25,734 nt of DNA from Pigoraptor chileana (taxonomy: Eukaryota > Opisthokonta > Filasterea). Below, one piece after another: positions 20,658 through 25,734 of this stretch; position 1 is the stretch's first letter, and every line of letters begins with the position of its first letter. The notes below the pieces were generated by a model. The model searched no databases. It was not told where the DNA came from and was given only the letters and a program-made list of their open reading frames with translations. The stretch spans positions 1 to 25,734 of the forward strand of contig CALSCR010001845.1 in the NCBI GenBank assembly GCA_943704495.1. Reading direction: 5' to 3'. The translations under genes and the position numbers were made by a program.

Positions 20658-21111
20658 TGTTTTGTGGTCCCTGACTATTGTTTCTTCAGTTGTTATGTCC
20701 CGTTGAATCAAATGTGACATTTGCAATGTATTTGGTTGAGACAGTGCAAGTACATACAATGCTGCCAATTGGATCATTCTGTCCCTCAATTTGCGCAAAT
20801 ATGTGATCATCGACAGAGTATATTTTGTGAATCGGTGAAAACCGCGCAGAATCGAGGAATAAGCCATTCGACGCACACGTGACAGAGCCCCAAAGGACAC
20901 AACATAACAGGTTGCCCGCCACACATATGCAGCCAACACACCGACATACGACATACTCGACAGTCTCTCCCCACACCAAAGCGATCCGCATACACAACAG
21001 ACATATACACACATCAGCACGCAACGCACAACAGCCCTCATTCACTCCATCATCCTTCGCAAAAAGACACAGACGCGCATGTGCCACTGCTTACACACGC
21101 GAGTATTGCAT

Positions 21112-23168
21112 CTAGCGATCCACCTCGCCGAACACAATATCCTGAGTACCAATGATGGCCACAACGTCGGCAACCATGTGCCCACGGACCATCGTGTCAA
21201 GTCCGGCGAGATGCGCAAAGCCAGGCGCACGGATCTTGCAGCGGTAGGGCTTGGTTGTGCCATCAGACACGAGGTACACACCAAACTCGCCCTTCGGAGC
21301 CTCGACAGACGTGTACGTAGCTGCATGACGACCGGCGCATATTTAAAATGAGAAAAATAAAACACACACGCATCCCCCCCCCCCCCCCCCCCCCAACCAC
21401 ACACACACACACACACACAAGACAACGCACCTCCTGCGGGAACGGCATATCCCTCCGTGTAGAGCTTGAAGTGGTGGATGAGTGCCTCCATCGAGTCCTT
21501 CATTTCGGCCCTTCGCGGGGGGGTGATCTTGTTGTCGTCAACACGGACCTCGCCCTCGGGCATATCGTTCAGGCACTGGTGGATAATGCGCAGAGACTGC
21601 CGCATCTCCTCACAGCGGATCAGATAGCGGTCGTAGCAGTCGCCGTTGCGGCCGACAGGAACATCAAACTCCTGAAAGAGAGAGAGAGAGTGAGAGAGTG
21701 AGAGAGAGTGAGAGAGGGAGAGAGAGCGCGAGATGTAGGATTCAAGTCCGTGTCTTAAGTAATGTGTCCATGGACTCCAAAAGAGAGAGGGAAAAGAGAG
21801 GAACGTGGGGCGGGAGGGCGGGGGGCAACCACAACAACTCCACACAACTTGTTCAGCCTATGTACATGCATGATCTGTCCCTGTCATCCTCAGTCCCACA
21901 TTACCCAATCAAACACACGCACACACACACACAGCATGAACTAAAACGCACCACGCGGTCGTACACATCGTAGGGCTGCGTCTTGCGGACGTCCCAGGGG
22001 ATACCCGATGCGCGCAGCATGGGGCCACTGAAGCCCCAGTCCATTGCCTGCTGTGCGGTCACAACACCTGCATAGACACACACACACAATGCACAGAGTG
22101 CAGATAGAACGACAAAAATATAAGTGTTATGGGGCGCTTTCCTCGTGTAATACACGCGCACACACATGAGATTAACACAAGATTCAGCACTAAAAACGTC
22201 ATAGACACAAGCCGATCGACTCAAAAGAGAGAAACAAATTCACGGAAGATAGAAGAGAAAGAGGGTCCACGATACACTCGCGTTTGTAAATGTGCAAGCA
22301 AGCACTACACACACACACAAAACAAAATAAGAGAGAAAGGCACATGGATGCATGATACAATGACGCAGTCCACATACCAATATCGACGAGACGCTGCTTC
22401 CAGATGCGGTTGCTTGTGAGAAGTTCTTCAGCTTCGTCAATGCGCGCGCTGAACTGCTGAATAAACTGGTAAATGTCCTCCATGAGGCCGATGGGCATGT
22501 CCAGGGAGACGCCGCCAGGCCGCACATACGCCGCATGCATGCGTGCGCCAGACACGCGCTGCACACGCACAGACACAGACACACACACACACACACACAC
22601 GCGCGCGCAGGGCAATCGAAGTAAAATGGGTTAATAATTGAATATACACAAATACACATTATGTGCGTGAACCTACTTATCGGAACACCAGATATCGCGA
22701 GAAATGTGATGAACGGTCAAACGCAAAGCAAAATAAGCATAAGACATGTGCCAATCGAGTGTCAACCTATGATTTCCACATCGGCACAAATACACACATA
22801 CATACACCCATAAGCATATTTACACACACCAAACACAAACATAATACCCACAACTCACACACATACAAAGACACGAAACGAAAAACATACCTCGTAAAAC
22901 TCCATCATCTTCTCGCGTTCCTCAAACAGCCAGAGGAAAGGTGTGAGAGCACCAACGTCGAGTGCGTGGGTGGTGACGGCCTGCGCAGATAACACAACAC
23001 ACGTGCAATGGAGATTGCGTTAGTGTCGCCAGTAACACAGCAACACTCATGCAAGAGGGGTTATGTGACGATGGGGCGCCAGCAGGCAGAAAGCGGCCGA
23101 CCGGGTACGCCGATGCGAAGCAAACACACAGCTGCCAAAGGCACGATATCAATTGGCATACGGCAGTG

Positions 23169-23203
<35 letters not shown>

Positions 23204-24781
23204 CGCCAGATGTACATGCATACCCACGCACATGCCCATAGTCAAGCTCCCACACATGATATCACCTTCTCATCTATTAACACGCATGCATACCATGTGT
23301 ATATAAATGAACATATATACATGTATATATATTGCTCCGTATGGATCCACAAAAGAGAGCGGGAGAACAGACGCAGGATAGAGGGAAACATATGGAACCC
23401 ACCATAATGTGGTTGAGAATCCTGGTAATCTCGGCAAACAAGACACGAATGTACTGTCCACGAAGGGGGACCTTGATATTCAGCAGCTTCTCCACCGCAA
23501 GTGAGTACGCCTGCTCATTCACCATCATGCTGACGTAGTCGAGACGGTCAAAATAGGGCAGGGCCTGTGTGTGTGTGTATGTATGTGTGCGTGTGTGCGT
23601 GTGTGCGTGTGTCGCGTAGACAAAAGAAATCCCCAAATACATAGACAACAGTTTTAGAGGGGAGGGCATTTTTCGGCAACACGAGAGAGAAATGTAGGAT
23701 TCAAGTCAATGTCTTGGGCGCTATGCCATGGACTACACAAAAGTACACGAGCGAGAGATCAGTTCCATGTACATATATACAGCATCTACGAAACCGACTT
23801 AAGCTTTACACAACACACAATACACGCACATTGCAACGCCGTCGATGTGCCTCAACAAACAAACCCCAACGGGCGCACACAACCCAAGGCAATCACCGCG
23901 GAACCAACCCCGCACACAGCACAACAGCAAGCAATGCACAGCACCGTCCCAATCCCACCTGTGAGTACGTCTTATATTCAATCAGCTTCTCGGTGCCTCG
24001 GTGCAGGAGACCAACGTGGGGATCGGCGCGCTTCACAACCTCGCCCTTGAGCTCAAGCACGAGCCGCAACACGCCGTGGGCAGCGGGATGCTGGGGCCCA
24101 AAGTTCACCGTGAAGTTTGAAATGTGCTTCTCAGGCTCGAAGTCTGCATCATGAAAGGCAACAAAAAAAACAATTGGATGCCATCGAAATTGCCATTTAA
24201 TGCCATTGTGCAAAAAGGAGAAAAAAATTCTCATCCTCACAAACGCGCACGTTTCAAATCGCTTTGTGACGGTGTGGAGGGAGGCATCTTATAGGAAAAG
24301 ATGCGGTGCACACACCTTCCACAGCTGGTGACAGCTCGGGATAGAGGACATAATCAAGACCAGGGCGAATCACCGGGGGATAGCGGGTGGGAAACTGAGA
24401 GGAGGCGGGGACGGGCTGCGTCGACATGTGCTTTGCGGAGATGCAAGCGCTGTTCGCACTGTCCATCCAAACATAATGCACACAGAGAGATAGAGATACA
24501 TACACAACATACACATACGCACACACGCATACACATACACATACACATACACACACGAATACACAGACACATACATGTTACGCAAGCAAGATGATCGAGG
24601 ACACAATGAGGTCAGAACACCAGCATGATGTTGAACATGACATTGTGCCCGCCATCTAGACAAATGAAGATAAACAAAGCCAAGCAACTCCAACACAGCG
24701 GGATGCACAGTGACGCGCCACTCACCCTCGCTGAAGCAAGGACGCGGCACGACGACCACCCAGAGCGAGTGACCGGAACAT
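21112..24781 (-). CDS. NDUFS2: NADH:ubiquinone oxidoreductase 49-kDa core subunit (complex I), mitochondrial precursor
   Basis: There are nine exons in minus-strand order: 24726-24781, 24316-24458, 23959-24143, 23403-23564, 22891-22980, 22378-22558, 21952-22067, 21431-21671, 21112-21320. They sum to 1,383 nt, so 460 residues plus TAG, and every junction keeps frame. The first 18 residues, [18 protein letters not shown], are a typical mitochondrial presequence. The mature core follows with [15 protein letters not shown], the 49-kDa signature [52 protein letters not shown] and the invariant C-terminal end DIVFGEVDR. In complex I this subunit forms, with PSST, the ubiquinone-binding cavity; the HPAAHG histidine and the Tyr of LPYFDRLDY correspond by position to the quinone head-group ligands of bovine NDUFS2. 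It is nuclear-encoded here, as shown by the presequence and the eight spliceosomal introns. It is convergent with SNAPIN. No damage is seen. Confidence 0.96.
21321..21430 (-). other. NDUFS2 intron 8 with TG repeat and G21 on the sense strand
   Basis: Donor GTGCGT, acceptor ATGCAG, joining PAGA to [11 protein letters not shown]. Within 110 bp the sense strand carries a TG microsatellite followed by 21 consecutive G (plus-strand C21 at 21374-21394). Confidence 0.9.
21672..21951 (-). other. NDUFS2 intron 7 with CT tract and dispersed element
   Basis: Donor GTGCGT, acceptor TTTCAG. On the sense strand the order is a TG repeat near the donor, dispersed element copy C, then a long CT repeat acting as polypyrimidine tract up to the acceptor. 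Confidence 0.9.
21732..21783 (-). repeat. Dispersed ~50-bp element, copy C (NDUFS2 intron 7)
   Basis: On the minus (sense) strand it reads GGAGTCCATGGACACATTAC, then TTAAGACACGGACTTGAATC, then CTACATC. The right half matches copy B closely; the centre differs. It is in the sense orientation of its host gene. Confidence 0.75.
22068..22377 (-). other. NDUFS2 intron 6
   Basis: Donor GTATGT, acceptor ATGCAG, phase 1, restoring DIGVVT. TG repeats on the sense strand lie near both ends. Confidence 0.9.
22559..22890 (-). other. NDUFS2 intron 5
   Basis: Donor GTATGT after FYE, acceptor GTGCAG before RVSGARM, phase 0. A run of alternating GC then TG on the sense strand abuts the acceptor and replaces a classical pyrimidine tract. 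Confidence 0.9.
22981..23402 (-). other. NDUFS2 intron 4
   Basis: Donor GTGGGT after LNHIM, acceptor GCGCAG before AVTTHAL, phase 0. It contains a pure (TG)14 on the sense strand (23172-23199) and an AT-alternating stretch near 23310-23332. Confidence 0.9.
23565..23958 (-). other. NDUFS2 intron 3
   Basis: Donor GTGGGA, acceptor ACACAG, joining KTYSQ to ALPYFD. Unlike the other introns, the microsatellite next to the acceptor is CA on the sense strand, whereas the donor side is TG/GT-rich. It also holds dispersed element copy B. Confidence 0.9.
23691..23742 (-). repeat. Dispersed ~50-bp element, copy B (NDUFS2 intron 3)
   Basis: On the minus (sense) strand it reads TGTAGTCCATGGCATAGCGC, then CCAAGACATTGACTTGAATC, then CTACATT. 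This is the copy closest to copy A (about five differences over the core). It is in the sense orientation of NDUFS2. Confidence 0.8.
24144..24315 (-). other. NDUFS2 intron 2
   Basis: Donor GTGTGT after codon position 1 of Asp, acceptor ATGCAG, restoring AVEDFEPEK. No microsatellite; T-rich on the sense strand. Confidence 0.85.
24459..24725 (-). other. NDUFS2 intron 1, inside the presequence region
   Basis: Donor GTGAGT after CGA GG, acceptor GGACAG before T GCG, so the split codon becomes GGT. A long degenerate TG/TATG repeat lies on the sense strand (about 24480-24563 on the plus strand as CA). Confidence 0.85.
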
Positions 24782-25734
24782 TTTCTAATTGAATGCGAGC
24801 GAATCCGCCTCGCTTTTAGCACAGGATGCACGCTACTGATGCGTCAGAGGGAAGGTTGGACATATGGCGCACACCGCACCCACAATCCGTCAGATGGCGC
24901 GGGTTCACGCACGCACGTACACAAAACACACAAACAGTGAAGGCAGACGATGGGCCTCTACTTCAAGCAGTTGCAACAGCAATGGTCTGCGGAATGGTCC
25001 CTTGCCTCTCAGTGTCGCATCCCTGAAGCAGCTCCCTCGTCAGATGAATGAATAATGCTGCCACACAAAAGGCGCTTACTGCAACACCTTCCCCCCCCCC
25101 TCTTAGGCCCCCTTAGGCCCCCTTCACAACTTTATAATCACGTGATCAAAGCCAATGTGGTCACGTGGTATGTACGCCGCTTCCAATTCAGTCTTACATA
25201 AGCTGGAGTATGCCTATGGTTGATTGTGGCTGATATTGGGAACGGTAATTTGTTTTGCGAGCGTCCTGTTTTCATGTACAGACTTTGTTTACTGCTGACA
25301 TGGAAATGGAGGCCAATTGCAAGGATGGGGACTGAGGCGGCGCTGGCGGCGGTATTCCAGCCGATTTTTATGTTGCGCAGATGATATTTTATCAAACAAT
25401 GAACAGAGTGTTGCAGGCAATACAAGGAGGAAGACAAACAACACTGCAAGTGGCGAAAACACTCGCAAAAGAAATGGAGACCAGCAGAGACGGAGAGACA
25501 GCAGGATTAAGGTCAGTCAGACAGAGAAGCTGTGGTGACGAGAATGTGAGCGACTGAAAATTTATTTTTTCGCGCACAACCGCAACACGCAAGGCGCAAG
25601 CCAGTAGGAAGCGCGGGATGACAAGAGCACAAAAATGGAGCGCATGCAATTAAAACGCACAAAAACACACGAGGAGCACAACAAACAAATAAAGAAAAAC
25701 AAACAAACAGCCGCGGGGGGCGGGGGGGGGGGGG
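24782..25734. other. Upstream flank of NDUFS2, no gene recognised
   Basis: These 953 bp should contain the NDUFS2 promoter near their left end. Two CACGTG sites (25139 and 25162) sit close together. A short direct repeat of CCCTTAGGCC lies at about 25100-25125. Open frames are short and show no family resemblance. The window ends in a G homopolymer. Confidence 0.55.

Larger units (their letters stand above)
20336..21111. other. Convergent intergenic region between SNAPIN and NDUFS2
   Basis: These 776 bp hold the two facing 3' ends. No gene is recognised. They contain a shortened copy of the dispersed element, a perfect 17-bp tandem duplication, and a stretch that is TG-rich on the NDUFS2 sense strand. 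Confidence 0.65.

Noticed and set aside
1-25734. CRISPR arrays, mobile-element genes, virus-derived genes
   Set aside because: No spaced direct repeats and no transposase, integrase, reverse transcriptase or capsid-like translation were seen on either strand.

Overview
This window is nuclear DNA of an intron-bearing eukaryote that uses the standard code (TAG, TGA and TAA all end genes here). Moderately high GC, compact gene spacing, and a mix of huge single-exon genes with one gene cut into nine small exons suggest a unicellular eukaryote. The gene set (sacsin, SNAPIN, RPAP1, NDUFS2) does not fix the lineage. Both ends of the window are G/C homopolymers, which look like assembly breaks.

Layout, left to right: (1) 35-3074, plus strand: the 3' part of a gene whose product joins a dynamin-superfamily-like GTPase (nearest resemblance by eye: NUGGC/SLIP-GC) to a C-terminal GATA-type zinc finger. 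(2) 3805-12772, minus strand: a sacsin-like chaperone gene with two HSP90-type ATPase modules, a J-like segment and a C-terminal HEPN domain. It is present as two large open frames separated by an in-frame TAG and a change of frame within about 110 bp. (3) 13927-19271, minus strand: RPAP1, the RNA polymerase II-associated protein, in four exons. (4) 19706-20335, plus strand: SNAPIN (BLOC-1/BORC subunit), two exons, head-to-head with RPAP1 across a 434-bp shared promoter region. (5) 21112-24781, minus strand: NDUFS2, the 49-kDa subunit of mitochondrial complex I. All nine exons join in phase to 460 codons, starting with a classic mitochondrial presequence. (6) 24782-25734: no gene recognised.

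The genes do not form a pathway. They are ordinary eukaryotic housekeeping genes (transcription, proteostasis, lysosomal trafficking, respiration) plus one unusual fusion. The less ordinary signals are: an approximately 50-bp dispersed element in five copies (two NDUFS2 introns, the SNAPIN intron, the SNAPIN 3' flank and the RPAP1-sacsin spacer); a strong excess of the palindrome CACGTG (about 39 by eye); introns that mostly carry TG microsatellites on the transcribed-sense strand, with a recurrent GTGCG donor; and the broken junction in the sacsin gene.

No CRISPR, tRNA, rRNA, virus-derived element or recognisable transposon was found. All family calls come from reading the translations by eye.
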